A stretch of 6,197 bases of DNA. Source: Lysobacterales bacterium. Its GTDB lineage: Bacteria > Pseudomonadota > Gammaproteobacteria > Xanthomonadales > SZUA-36. Each line of letters begins with the position of its first letter. Within the stretch, counting starts at the first letter, position 1. Under the pieces are notes generated by a model. It did no database searches. It had not been told where the DNA came from and saw only the letters and a program-made list of their open reading frames with translations. The position numbers and the translations under genes are program-made. Positions 1-6,197 of the stretch are shown piece after piece. Location of the stretch: the NCBI GenBank assembly GCA_030637665.1, contig DAOWGA010000107.1, positions 1 to 6,197 of the forward strand, read 5' to 3'.

Positions 1-640
1 CCTGTTCCGGCTGAAGGTCCACCACGCGAGGTTTGACGCCGCTGATTTTTGACTCCAGCGCCAGCACGGCCCGGTTGGCATCCATCTCGGAATCGAATGG
101 CCCGACCCGTACACGGTGCAGGGTTCCCACGTCAGACTTGACGCGGTCTGTCAGCACGGAATAGCCACTTTCTTTCAATACACCGGAAAGGCTGTTTGCA
201 TTATCCAATGCGCCAAAACTGGCAACCTGAACGACATAACGCCCTGCTGCCGCTGATTCCCCGGCGCCACTTGCTGAAACGGGAGCAGTCTCGCTGTCGG
301 CCACCACAGGTTCGTCAACTGCCGGAACCACGGACTCTGTTCCCGCGGTTTCAGCTACGGGTACCGGAGTCACGGCTGGTTTCCTGGGAGCAGGCAGTTG
401 CGTGACCGTTTCGTCCGGCTCATCGTCTTGCGATGCGCCCTGGTTTTTTGGGGTTTGCTGACCAATGGGGTAACGTCGTGTTTCAAAACTGAGTTCCGAT
501 GGCTGTGGCGGTATTTCAATTTTCTGTGTTTCCTGTGTCCCGCCCTCAGGCCGGCCACCAAGCAGCATGGGTAACACGACGACTGCCAGCGCGATCAACA
601 CGCTGGCGCCAACCAGTCTTTGCTTCAGGGCTTTATCCAT
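1..640 (-). CDS. dedD: SPOR-domain cell division protein, DedD-like (3' end beyond window)
   Basis: The reading frame opens at an ATG at 638-640 and runs without a stop to position 1 (213 complete codons seen), so the C-terminus is cut off by the window edge. Seen: a short basic N-terminus (MDKALKQRLVGAS), one hydrophobic segment at about residues 10-28, a linker at about 30-132 rich in Pro, Glu, Thr and Ala, and a SPOR domain from about 134 (YVVQVASFG, later HRVRVGPF near 175-182). This layout is the family's: an inner-membrane anchor, a flexible periplasmic spacer, and a SPOR domain that binds denuded glycan strands at the division septum. A GGAA ribosome site lies 7 bases before the ATG. 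The gene follows folC, exactly as dedD does in E. coli, which supports the name. Few residues should be missing, since SPOR is normally C-terminal. The symbol is assigned by domain layout and synteny; the linker itself is not diagnostic. Confidence 0.88.
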   Translation of the reverse strand, partial: MDKALKQRLVGASVLIALAVVVLPMLLGGRPEGGTQETQKIEIPPQPSELSFETRRYPIGQQTPKNQGASQDDEPDETVTQLPAPRKPAVTPVPVAETAGTESVVPAVDEPVVADSETAPVSASGAGESAAAGRYVVQVASFGALDNANSLSGVLKESGYSVLTDRVKSDVGTLHRVRVGPFDSEMDANRAVLALESKISGVKPRVVDLQPEQ

Positions 641-679
641 GAATTCATTCCAGCTTGACGCAGGGGGTCTGATGAGGCG

Positions 680-688
680 ATTTTAGCA
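680..688 (-). promoter_or_regulatory. Possible extended -10 promoter element upstream of dedD
   Basis: On the minus strand the 51-base folC-dedD gap begins with TGCTAAAAT, which resembles an extended -10 element (TGnTATAAT) with one mismatch in the hexamer. Transcription from it would start about 30 bases before the dedD ATG. There is no good -35 hexamer at the usual 17-base spacing (the sequence there is CCGCAA), so it would depend on the TG extension. It could equally be chance AT-richness in the gap. This is an inference from a short motif only. Confidence 0.2.
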
Positions 689-691
689 GTA

Positions 692-2005
692 TCAGGTCTC
701 GCTTGCGGGGGAAATAACAGACACTCCATCTTCTCCTGCTTGCTCGTACCGGGCAATGGCCGCGGCCGCGGTCAGGAACGAGCCAAACACAAGGATACAG
801 TCCGAACAACCGCACTCCCCAAGAGCCAGGTCCAGCGCCCCGTTCACATCGTGGCAGGCCGTGATATGCCCGTCCTCCAGCACCGCCCCGATCCGCCCGG
901 CAAGTTCTGCACCGCTCTGCCCCCGGTCACCCGGCAGGCCCGCACAGTACCAGGCTGAAACCAGGGGTTCGAGAATAGCTGCCACCAGCGATGCATCCTT
1001 GTCTGCAAGCATTCCAATGACACAAAGACAATTCATGCCGGGCTTGCTTTCCCCGGCCATTCTTATCACTTGCGCCACGGCTCTGGCAGCCAGGGGGTTA
1101 TGCCCTACATCAACCAGCACCAGCGGACGCTCCGAGACCTGTTGCATTCTGCCGGGCACGCTCACTGTTTCCAGGCTGCGGGCTATGACCTGCATACTCT
1201 CCGTCGATTCGGGCAGCAGTTCCAGCAAGGCCGCCACAGCGGTGGCCATGTTATTGACCTGGTGCTCGCCGCTCATCCGGGGAACCGGCAGCGTCCAATG
1301 ACTGCCGCCCTTGATGAAGTCAACAGCATTCCCTTCCAGGCGGGCCTCGAATTCACGTCCCAGGCGGCACAGCGGAACCTGCCCGCTGGCAGCCACAGCG
1401 AGGATGCTGCCGGGTGGTTCTGCCTCACCACATACCAGCGGCGTCCCGGGACGGATGATGCCCGCTTTTTCGCGGCCTATTGTTTCCCGGTCGTCACCCA
1501 GATACTCCTGGTGATCAAGCCCGACCGGCATGATGACTGCACAATCCGTATCCAGGATATTCACCGCATCCAGGCGTCCACCCAGACCCACTTCCAGGAC
1601 GGCATAATCCAACTTCTCGCGGGACATGATGCTGATTGCCGCCAGGGTGCCGAATTCGAAGTAACTCAAACTGACATTGCCCCGCGCCGATTCGACGCGT
1701 TCGAATGCGGCCACCAATTGCTCGTCCGTTACACAGGTTCCATTGATTTGTATGCGTTCGTTGTAGCGCAGCAGATGAGGTGTCGTGTAGCTTCCGTGTG
1801 AGTAGCCAAGCCCCCCGAGCATTGCGCACAGGTAGGCCACAGTGGATCCTTTTCCGTTGGTGCCGGCGATGGTAAAGATTCTGGATGCGGGCCGGGGGGA
1901 ACCCATGTGCCGCCAGACTTCCCGGCAACGTTCCAGGCCAAGGTCGATGGCTTTGGGGTGCCTGAATTCGAGCAGTTCCAGCCATTCATTAAGGGACAAT
2001 GACAC
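692..2005 (-). CDS. folC: Bifunctional dihydrofolate synthase / folylpolyglutamate synthase
   Basis: ATP-dependent ligase of the Mur ligase superfamily, cytosolic, that joins glutamate to dihydropteroate and then extends the gamma-glutamyl tail of folates. The product is 437 residues, close to the 422 of E. coli FolC. Seen: the P-loop GTNGKGST at 48-55 (Lys52), the folate-loop motif TPHLLRYNERI at about 75-85, EVGLGGRLDAVN at 138-149, REKAGI at 178-183 whose Lys180 probably corresponds to the family's carbamylated lysine, GEHQVNN at 246-252, PGRMQ at 284-288, and DVGHNP at 299-304 in the C-terminal glutamate-ligase domain. The start is a GTG (2003-2005) with a GGGAG ribosome site 9 bases upstream. 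It sits 24 bases after accD and 51 bases before dedD, the same neighbours as in E. coli. Bifunctionality is inferred from the gammaproteobacterial family, not proven by these motifs. The segment MPVGLDHQEYLG (159-170) departs a little from the commoner TSIGLDH form. Confidence 0.96.
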   Translation of the reverse strand: MSLSLNEWLELLEFRHPKAIDLGLERCREVWRHMGSPRPASRIFTIAGTNGKGSTVAYLCAMLGGLGYSHGSYTTPHLLRYNERIQINGTCVTDEQLVAAFERVESARGNVSLSYFEFGTLAAISIMSREKLDYAVLEVGLGGRLDAVNILDTDCAVIMPVGLDHQEYLGDDRETIGREKAGIIRPGTPLVCGEAEPPGSILAVAASGQVPLCRLGREFEARLEGNAVDFIKGGSHWTLPVPRMSGEHQVNNMATAVAALLELLPESTESMQVIARSLETVSVPGRMQQVSERPLVLVDVGHNPLAARAVAQVIRMAGESKPGMNCLCVIGMLADKDASLVAAILEPLVSAWYCAGLPGDRGQSGAELAGRIGAVLEDGHITACHDVNGALDLALGECGCSDCILVFGSFLTAAAAIARYEQAGEDGVSVISPASET

Positions 2006-2014
2006 TGTACTTGA

Positions 2015-2019
2015 CTCCC
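2015..2019 (-). promoter_or_regulatory. Shine-Dalgarno site supporting the folC GTG start
   Basis: GGGAG on the minus strand lies 9 bases before the GTG at 2003-2005 within the 24-base accD-folC gap. It supports that GTG as the folC start rather than the in-frame TTG two codons later. It also shows that folC has its own initiation signal, unlike the overlapping genes upstream. Confidence 0.6.
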
Positions 2020-2029
2020 GGAAACAGGC

Positions 2030-2920
2030 TCAATCTTCCACTACTTCTCCGCTGACGGGTCTGGGGCGACTACCGCCGCTCAGCAGCGCCAACATGGCTG
2101 AAATCTTTTCTCGCATCTGGCGGCGGTCGAGGATCATATCGATGGCGCCCTTTTCGAGCAGAAATTCACTGCGCTGGAATCCTTCAGGCAGCTTTTCACG
2201 GACTGTCTGTTCGATGACGCGTGGGCCGGCAAATCCAATCAGCGCCGCAGGCTCGGCAATGTTGATGTCCCCGAGCATGCCCAGGCTCGCCGAGACGCCA
2301 CCTGTGGTGGGGTGTGTCAGCACGGAAATATACGGGACCCCCTCTTCCGCCATGCGGCCCAGGACAGCGCTGGTTTTGGCCATCTGCATCAATGACAACA
2401 GGCCTTCCTGCATGCGGGCGCCGCCAGTCGCCGCGAAACAGACCAGGGGAATTTTCAATCTCAGGCACTCCTGTCCGGCACGGGCGAACTTTTCCCCCAC
2501 AACGGAGCCCATTGATCCGCCCATGTAAGCGAATTCAAAAGCGCAGGCGACAATGTCCTGGCCATTGAGCTTGCCAGCCATGGCAATCAGCGCATCCTTC
2601 TCTCCGGTCTTTTTCTGAGCGGCGGTAATCCGGTCGCGGTATTTTTTGGAATCGCGAAATTTGAGTGGGTCCAGAGGTTCGAGGCCGGCGGCTATTTCAC
2701 GCTTTTCACCCGGATCGAGGAATTGCTCCAGCCGCACGCGCGCCGAAACCGGCATATGGCTCCCGCACTTGGGGCACACAGCCAGGTTTCGTTCGAGTTC
2801 TGGCCGGTACAGTACCGCAGAACAGGATCCACACTTGGTCCACAGACCCTCGGGTACGTTGCGTTTGTTGCCTCCTTCGGTACGAATTCTCGAAGGCATT
2901 AGTTTCTGGAACCAACTCAT
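2030..2920 (-). CDS. accD: Acetyl-CoA carboxylase carboxyltransferase subunit beta
   Basis: Beta subunit of the carboxyltransferase half of acetyl-CoA carboxylase, which with AccA moves the carboxyl group from carboxybiotin on AccB to acetyl-CoA, giving malonyl-CoA for fatty acid synthesis. The product is 296 residues (E. coli 304). Seen: an N-terminal four-cysteine zinc ribbon, Cys30-x2-Cys33 and Cys49-x2-Cys52, preceded by LWTK; then the crotonase-like core with [12 protein letters not shown] (134-145), TGGARMQEG (165-173), [20 protein letters not shown] (205-224), and [20 protein letters not shown] (230-249), all closely matching the E. coli protein. The C-terminal tail after about 280 is variable. 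The ATG (2918-2920) overlaps the trpA stop as ATGA, so translation is probably coupled; a weak GGA lies 9 bases upstream. In E. coli the zinc domain is reported to bind accA and accD mRNA, so autoregulation is possible here, but nothing in the sequence tests it. Confidence 0.98.
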   Translation of the reverse strand: MSWFQKLMPSRIRTEGGNKRNVPEGLWTKCGSCSAVLYRPELERNLAVCPKCGSHMPVSARVRLEQFLDPGEKREIAAGLEPLDPLKFRDSKKYRDRITAAQKKTGEKDALIAMAGKLNGQDIVACAFEFAYMGGSMGSVVGEKFARAGQECLRLKIPLVCFAATGGARMQEGLLSLMQMAKTSAVLGRMAEEGVPYISVLTHPTTGGVSASLGMLGDINIAEPAALIGFAGPRVIEQTVREKLPEGFQRSEFLLEKGAIDMILDRRQMREKISAMLALLSGGSRPRPVSGEVVED

Positions 2921-3726
2921 GCCTTATTGTCCATTGCATGACGAATGGGTGCAAGAAAGCCCGCAGCCAACTCGCAGGCCTCCTGTTTGGATGCAGCCTT
3001 CTCAACATGCTCTATCAGAGCACTGCCGATAACGACCCCATCAGCAAGGCCGGCGACAGCCGCGGCGCTTTCGGAATCCTTGATTCCGAACCCGACCGCA
3101 ACCGGCAACCCGAAATGTGAACGTATTTCGTTCAGCGGAGCTACCAAAGCGGCTTCATCCAGGCGATTAGCGCCAGTAATGCCTTTGAACGACACGTAGT
3201 AAATATAACCCCTGGCATGTTCCGCAATGGCGTCCATCCGCTGCGGGGTCGTGGTCGGGGCCACCAGGCAGATCGGGTAAATCCCCGATTCATCCAGGTG
3301 CTCTCGTAATCCGCTCATTTCTTCGGGCGGGCAGTCCACCAGGAGCACACCATCTACGCCTGAAGCGGCTGCATCCTGCGCGAATGACTGGTGGCCATAG
3401 CGTTCGATCGGGTTCAGGTAGCCCATCAGGACAACAGGCGTAATCCCATCTTGACGGCGGAATTCCTTTACTGCCTCGAGTACGCCACCCAGGGTAACGC
3501 CGAGCGAAATAGCTCGCTCGCTGGCAGCCTGGATGACCGGGCCGTCCGCCATCGGATCTGAAAACGGTACGCCGAGTTCCAGCACATCGGCACCGGCCTC
3601 AACCAGGGCGTGCATGATGGCAACTGTCCAGCCGGGATCAGGGTAGCCGCTGGTAATGAAGGGCACCAGGGCCTGGCGGCCGGCGGCTGACAAGGCCTCG
3701 AAGCGGCAGTCTATGCGGTTGCTCAC
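2917..3726 (-). CDS. trpA: Tryptophan synthase alpha subunit
   Basis: Alpha subunit of the alpha2beta2 tryptophan synthase; a TIM barrel that cleaves indole-3-glycerol phosphate to indole and glyceraldehyde 3-phosphate and passes indole to TrpB through the tunnel. The product is 269 residues (E. coli 268). Seen: [10 protein letters not shown] (21-30), [18 protein letters not shown] (49-66) with the catalytic Glu50 and Asp61 (Glu49 and Asp60 in E. coli), the loop-6 region GITGANR with Thr184 (Thr183 in enterics), and the phosphate-binding GFGI (212-215) and VIGSA (232-236). All key residues are present, so the enzyme should be active. The start is a GTG (3724-3726) that overlaps the trpB stop as GTGA; GGAG lies about 11 bases upstream, and no ATG is available nearby. 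The 3' end overlaps accD. The coupling to trpB fits the 1:1 need for the two subunits. Confidence 0.98.
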   Translation of the reverse strand: MSNRIDCRFEALSAAGRQALVPFITSGYPDPGWTVAIMHALVEAGADVLELGVPFSDPMADGPVIQAASERAISLGVTLGGVLEAVKEFRRQDGITPVVLMGYLNPIERYGHQSFAQDAAASGVDGVLLVDCPPEEMSGLREHLDESGIYPICLVAPTTTPQRMDAIAEHARGYIYYVSFKGITGANRLDEAALVAPLNEIRSHFGLPVAVGFGIKDSESAAAVAGLADGVVIGSALIEHVEKAASKQEACELAAGFLAPIRHAMDNKA

Positions 3727-4946
3727 AGGGATATGTTCTCCAGTTCGGCAACGGTTTGAACGTCTTTGTCCCCCCGTCCTGAAAGATTGATCAGCACCGT
3801 CTGATCAGCACTCATGTCCGCAGCCAGCTTCATTCCATAGGCGACAGCATGGCTGCTTTCCAGGGCCGGTAAAATGCCCTCCAGTCGGGTCAAATTGTGA
3901 AACGCCTGCAGAGCTTCATCATCGGTAATACTGACATATTCCGCCCGCCCGGAATCCTTGAGCCAGGCATGTTCCGGACCAACGCCCGGGTAGTCCAGGC
4001 CGGCAGACACGGAATGCGTGTGTTCAATCTGGCCGGCATCGTCATCCATCAGGTAGGTCCTGCAGCCATGCAATACGCCAGGGCGCCCGGCGCACAGAGA
4101 AGCCGCATGTTGTCCGGTCGCCAGGCCCCGGCCGGCCGCTTCGACGCCGATCATTTTGACCCCGGCGTCTCCGAGAAATGGATGAAACAGGCCCATGGCG
4201 TTTGAACCTCCACCGACGCAGGCGACCAGCACATCCGGCAGGGTTTCACACTGAGCCAGCATCTGCCGCCGTGCTTCTCTGCCCACAACCGCGTTGAAAT
4301 CACGCACCATCACGGGGTAAGGATGTGGACCGGCGACAGTGCCGATGATGTAGAAGGTGTCATCGATATTGGTCACCCAGTCTCTCATGGCCTCATTGAG
4401 GGCGTCCTTCAAAGTCTTTGAGCCTGAAGAGACAGAGCGCACTTCGGCGCCGAGCAGGCGCATGCGGAAAACATTGATGGCCTGGCGATGGATGTCCACC
4501 TCGCCCATGTACACTACGCAACTCTTGTCCAGGCGGGCCGCCACGGTAGCCGATGCGACACCATGCTGGCCGGCGCCCGTTTCGGCAATGATGCGGGATT
4601 TACCCATGTAATGAGCCAGCAGGCCCTGTCCAACGGTATTGTTGATCTTGTGCGCGCCGGTGTGATTTAAATCTTCCCGCTTGAGTATGATTCGCGCCCC
4701 GCCCGCCAGCTCGGTCAACCTTTGTGCAAAATAAATGGGGGACGGCCGCCCGACATAATGCGCCAGGTCTGAATCCAGGCGCTGCATGAATTCATCGTCC
4801 CGGCGCCAGCGGCCATATGCTTCTTTCAGCTCATCCAGTGCGTGGATCAGTGTTTCGGAGACATAGGTGCCGCCATAAGGGCCAAAATGACCGAACTCGT
4901 CCGGCTCAGAATGTAGCAGGCCCGGATTTTCTGTTTCAATACTCAC
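3723..4946 (-). CDS. trpB: Tryptophan synthase beta subunit
   Basis: PLP-dependent beta subunit of tryptophan synthase; condenses indole with L-serine to give L-tryptophan. With the GTG start at 4944-4946 the product is 407 residues (enteric TrpB 397). Seen: FGPYGGTYV (21-29), [11 protein letters not shown] (93-103) with the PLP lysine Lys100 (Lys87 in Salmonella), AETGAGQHG (121-129) with catalytic Glu122 (Glu109), the PLP-phosphate loop GGGSN (245-249), [13 protein letters not shown] (314-326) with Asp318 (Asp305), PALESSHA with Glu363 (Glu350), and LSGRGDKD with Ser389 (Ser377). It is the standard TrpB1 type, as expected beside trpA. The frame also has ATGs upstream (4985 and 4979), but those lie deeper in trpF; the GTG has a good AGAGG site 6 bases upstream, and the family begins near here. 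It overlaps trpF by 11 bases and trpA by a GTGA. Confidence 0.97.
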   Translation of the reverse strand: MSIETENPGLLHSEPDEFGHFGPYGGTYVSETLIHALDELKEAYGRWRRDDEFMQRLDSDLAHYVGRPSPIYFAQRLTELAGGARIILKREDLNHTGAHKINNTVGQGLLAHYMGKSRIIAETGAGQHGVASATVAARLDKSCVVYMGEVDIHRQAINVFRMRLLGAEVRSVSSGSKTLKDALNEAMRDWVTNIDDTFYIIGTVAGPHPYPVMVRDFNAVVGREARRQMLAQCETLPDVLVACVGGGSNAMGLFHPFLGDAGVKMIGVEAAGRGLATGQHAASLCAGRPGVLHGCRTYLMDDDAGQIEHTHSVSAGLDYPGVGPEHAWLKDSGRAEYVSITDDEALQAFHNLTRLEGILPALESSHAVAYGMKLAADMSADQTVLINLSGRGDKDVQTVAELENISL

Positions 4947-5580
4947 GCTTTGCCTCTTTGATGAACCGTTGCATTGCATCGGCATTTTTAATTCCCGGTG
5001 CGTCTTCTACACCACTGGAAACATCCACCGCCCATGGTTTTACCCGCCGGACCGCATCACTCACGTTTTCAACCGTCAAACCGCCTGCCAGGATCAAAGG
5101 CAGACGGCTGCGCCCGATCCGGGTCCAGTCGAATACCTGTCCGGTTCCACCCAGTCCTCCCGGTTCATGGCTGTCCAGCAGCAAAGCTGCCGCATCACTG
5201 AACTCTGCTTCGTTCCGCTCCATCAGCTGCGCCGTGTCTGGTTCGGAAGCATGCCCGGAGCCCACGCTGACCGCCTTGATATAAGGCAGGCCAAACTGCC
5301 GGCAGTAAGCCCCGTCTTCTGTGCCGTGAAATTGCAGCAGGGTCAAGGGAACCTGGTCCAACACCCGGGCAACTTCTTCTGCATCCTGGTCCAGAAACAA
5401 GCCAACACGGGCCACGAATGCAGGAACCAGGCCCACCAGTTGCGCTGCCCGCGCCGGTTCGAGCAGGCGCTTGCTGCCGGCTGCAAAAACGAATCCGATC
5501 GCGTCGGCCCCGGCGCTGACCGCCGCATTTACGTCGCCGCCACGTGTCAGGCCGCAGATTTTTACTCGTGTCATGTTCAC
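4936..5580 (-). CDS. trpF: Phosphoribosylanthranilate isomerase
   Basis: Single-function TIM-barrel enzyme that converts N-(5'-phosphoribosyl)anthranilate to the carboxyphenylamino-deoxyribulose phosphate, the step before TrpC. Up to 214 residues, usual for stand-alone TrpF (about 205). Seen: VKICGLT at 6-12 with the general base Cys9 (Cys7 in Thermotoga), GADAIGFVF (24-32), LQFHG (82-86), LLLD with the general acid Asp136 (Asp126 in Thermotoga), GGTGQVFDW (144-152), [10 protein letters not shown] (174-183) and VDVSSGVE (195-202) for phosphate binding. Not fused to TrpC, unlike the enteric form. Two starts are possible: GTG at 5578-5580, which overlaps the truA stop as GTGA and has a GGA 7 bases upstream, or ATG at 5572-5574, which gives MTRVKICG and agrees better with the family N-terminus. 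I list the longer form. The 3' end overlaps trpB by 11 bases. Confidence 0.97.
   Translation of the reverse strand: MNMTRVKICGLTRGGDVNAAVSAGADAIGFVFAAGSKRLLEPARAAQLVGLVPAFVARVGLFLDQDAEEVARVLDQVPLTLLQFHGTEDGAYCRQFGLPYIKAVSVGSGHASEPDTAQLMERNEAEFSDAAALLLDSHEPGGLGGTGQVFDWTRIGRSRLPLILAGGLTVENVSDAVRRVKPWAVDVSSGVEDAPGIKNADAMQRFIKEAKREY
4953..4957 (-). promoter_or_regulatory. Shine-Dalgarno site that decides the trpB start
   Basis: AGAGG on the minus strand, 6 bases before the GTG at 4944-4946, inside the last codons of trpF. It favours the 407-residue TrpB over the 420-residue form beginning at the ATG at 4985, which would overlap trpF by 50 bases. Confidence 0.65.
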
Positions 5581-6197
5581 GACTGGTTCCAGGCTCTTGG
5601 AAATGCCGGCGCCGCTGACGGCAGATTATATTTCTCAGGATATCTTGCACCCACAAAGTACAGGCCATCGGCAGCAGCTGTCGGAGCGGCCAGGCTGCGA
5701 TCCCGTTTCTCAAGTACTTCTCCAAGCCATTCGGGTGGCGCGTCACCCGTGCCAACCCGGAGCAGGCTGCCGACAATGTTCCTGATCATGTGGTAGAGAA
5801 ATCCATTCGCCGAGACATCCAGCTGAATGGTATCGCCATCGCGCCGCACCGAAATTTCCTGAATCTCGCGTACTGCATGTTGGGCCTGGCAGGCGCTGGC
5901 GCGAAACGATGTGAAATCGTGCTCACCCAGCAGAAACTGCGCAGCCCGGTGCATTTTATCAGCGTCCAGAGGTGTGCGACACCAACTTTTCCTTCTGGCT
6001 TCAAGAGCCGGCCGGGTCCAGCGGTTCAGTATGAAATAGCGGTAACTACGCGAAAACGGACTGAATCGCGCATGAAAATCGTCATCTACCTGGCGAATCC
6101 ACAGAACACTGGCGCCGGCGGGCAGATGGCTGTTAAGCCCCAGTATCCAGGACCGCTCGGAGCGCACTGCAACGGAATCAAAATGGGCTACCTGGCA
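5577..6197 (-). CDS. truA: tRNA pseudouridine(38-40) synthase TruA (5' end beyond window)
   Basis: Isomerises uridine to pseudouridine at positions 38-40 in the anticodon stem-loop of many tRNAs. The frame is open to the right edge at 6197 and ends at TGA 5577-5579, giving 206 visible residues of about 270. The first visible residues, CQVAHFD, align with GQVVHFE at E. coli residue 67, so the catalytic aspartate (Asp60 in AGRTDAGVH) should lie about 7 codons outside the window. Seen: DDDFHARFSPFSRSYRYFI (about 38-56), LLGEHDFTSFRASACQ (about 93-108), HMIRNIVGSLLRVGTG (about 139-154) and DGLYFVGARYP near the C-terminus, all in family order. A GTG at 6165-6167 could be mistaken for a start, but homology continues upstream of it. 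The stop overlaps the trpF GTG, so trpF translation is likely coupled to truA. Confidence 0.96.
   Translation of the reverse strand, partial: CQVAHFDSVAVRSERSWILGLNSHLPAGASVLWIRQVDDDFHARFSPFSRSYRYFILNRWTRPALEARRKSWCRTPLDADKMHRAAQFLLGEHDFTSFRASACQAQHAVREIQEISVRRDGDTIQLDVSANGFLYHMIRNIVGSLLRVGTGDAPPEWLGEVLEKRDRSLAAPTAAADGLYFVGARYPEKYNLPSAAPAFPRAWNQS

Noticed and set aside
370..561. Minus-strand 63-codon frame inside the dedD region
   Set aside because: It is out of frame with the dedD-like reading frame, which gives a membrane segment and SPOR domain; this one is Arg/His/Lys-rich noise.
1070..1801. Plus-strand open frame of 243 codons opposite folC
   Set aside because: It lies wholly antisense to a gene with full family motifs. 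The translation has no recognisable domain and a composition typical of a reverse-complement shadow in GC-rich coding DNA.
2006..2029. accD-folC gap as a terminator or promoter
   Set aside because: Only 24 bases long, with a ribosome site and no hairpin or T-tract; it reads as a simple intercistronic spacer.
1842..2528. Plus-strand open frame of 228 codons spanning the folC-accD junction
   Set aside because: Antisense to two well-supported genes, Ser/Arg/Pro-rich with no motif, and no convincing ribosome site was noted; a shadow frame.
3500..3526. Short inverted repeat CGAGC...GCTCG inside trpA
   Set aside because: A 5-base stem within coding sequence with no T-run and no intergenic position; consistent with codon choice (Ala, Ser, Glu, Arg) and not a terminator.
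4969..5796. Plus-strand open frame of 275 codons opposite trpF and the end of truA
   Set aside because: Long only because GC-rich antisense frames lack stops; the opposite strand encodes intact TrpF and TruA motifs.

Overview
The window is a densely packed stretch of conserved housekeeping genes, all on the minus strand, so transcription runs from position 6197 towards position 1. In that order the genes are truA (5' end cut by the window edge), trpF, trpB, trpA, accD, folC and a SPOR-domain gene of the dedD type (3' end cut by the window edge). The base composition is moderately GC-rich by eye. The order truA-[trpFBA]-accD-folC-dedD is a gammaproteobacterial arrangement: E. coli has the related order truA-dedA-accD-folC-dedD-cvpA-purF. 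A gammaproteobacterium outside the enterics is therefore the best guess; the species cannot be named from this sequence alone.

Right side (about 6197-3723): truA encodes tRNA pseudouridine synthase I. Its stop overlaps the GTG of trpF. trpF (phosphoribosylanthranilate isomerase) overlaps trpB (tryptophan synthase beta) by 11 bases, and trpB overlaps trpA (tryptophan synthase alpha) by a GTGA junction. Together trpF, trpB and trpA supply the last three chemical activities of tryptophan synthesis that follow anthranilate phosphoribosyl transfer, except the TrpC step, which is not in the window.

Middle (3726-2030): trpA overlaps accD by ATGA. accD encodes the zinc-finger beta subunit of the acetyl-CoA carboxylase carboxyltransferase, the committed step of fatty acid synthesis; its partner AccA is not in view.

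Left side (2029-1): after a 24-base gap comes folC (dihydrofolate/folylpolyglutamate synthase), then a 51-base gap, then the dedD-like gene: a short cytoplasmic tail, one membrane segment, a Pro/Glu/Ala-rich linker and a SPOR domain that binds septal peptidoglycan. By synteny cvpA and purF would be expected just beyond position 1.

There is no gene-free stretch over 100 bases, and I see no rRNA, tRNA, CRISPR array, mobile element, long repeat or convincing terminator. The tight overlaps suggest one long co-transcribed and largely translationally coupled unit. I found no sign of an undescribed system. The points worth a second look are modest: the placement of trpFBA in the dedA slot, the run of GTG starts, start-site decisions in trpB and trpF, a possible internal promoter before dedD, and a small deviation in a FolC motif.
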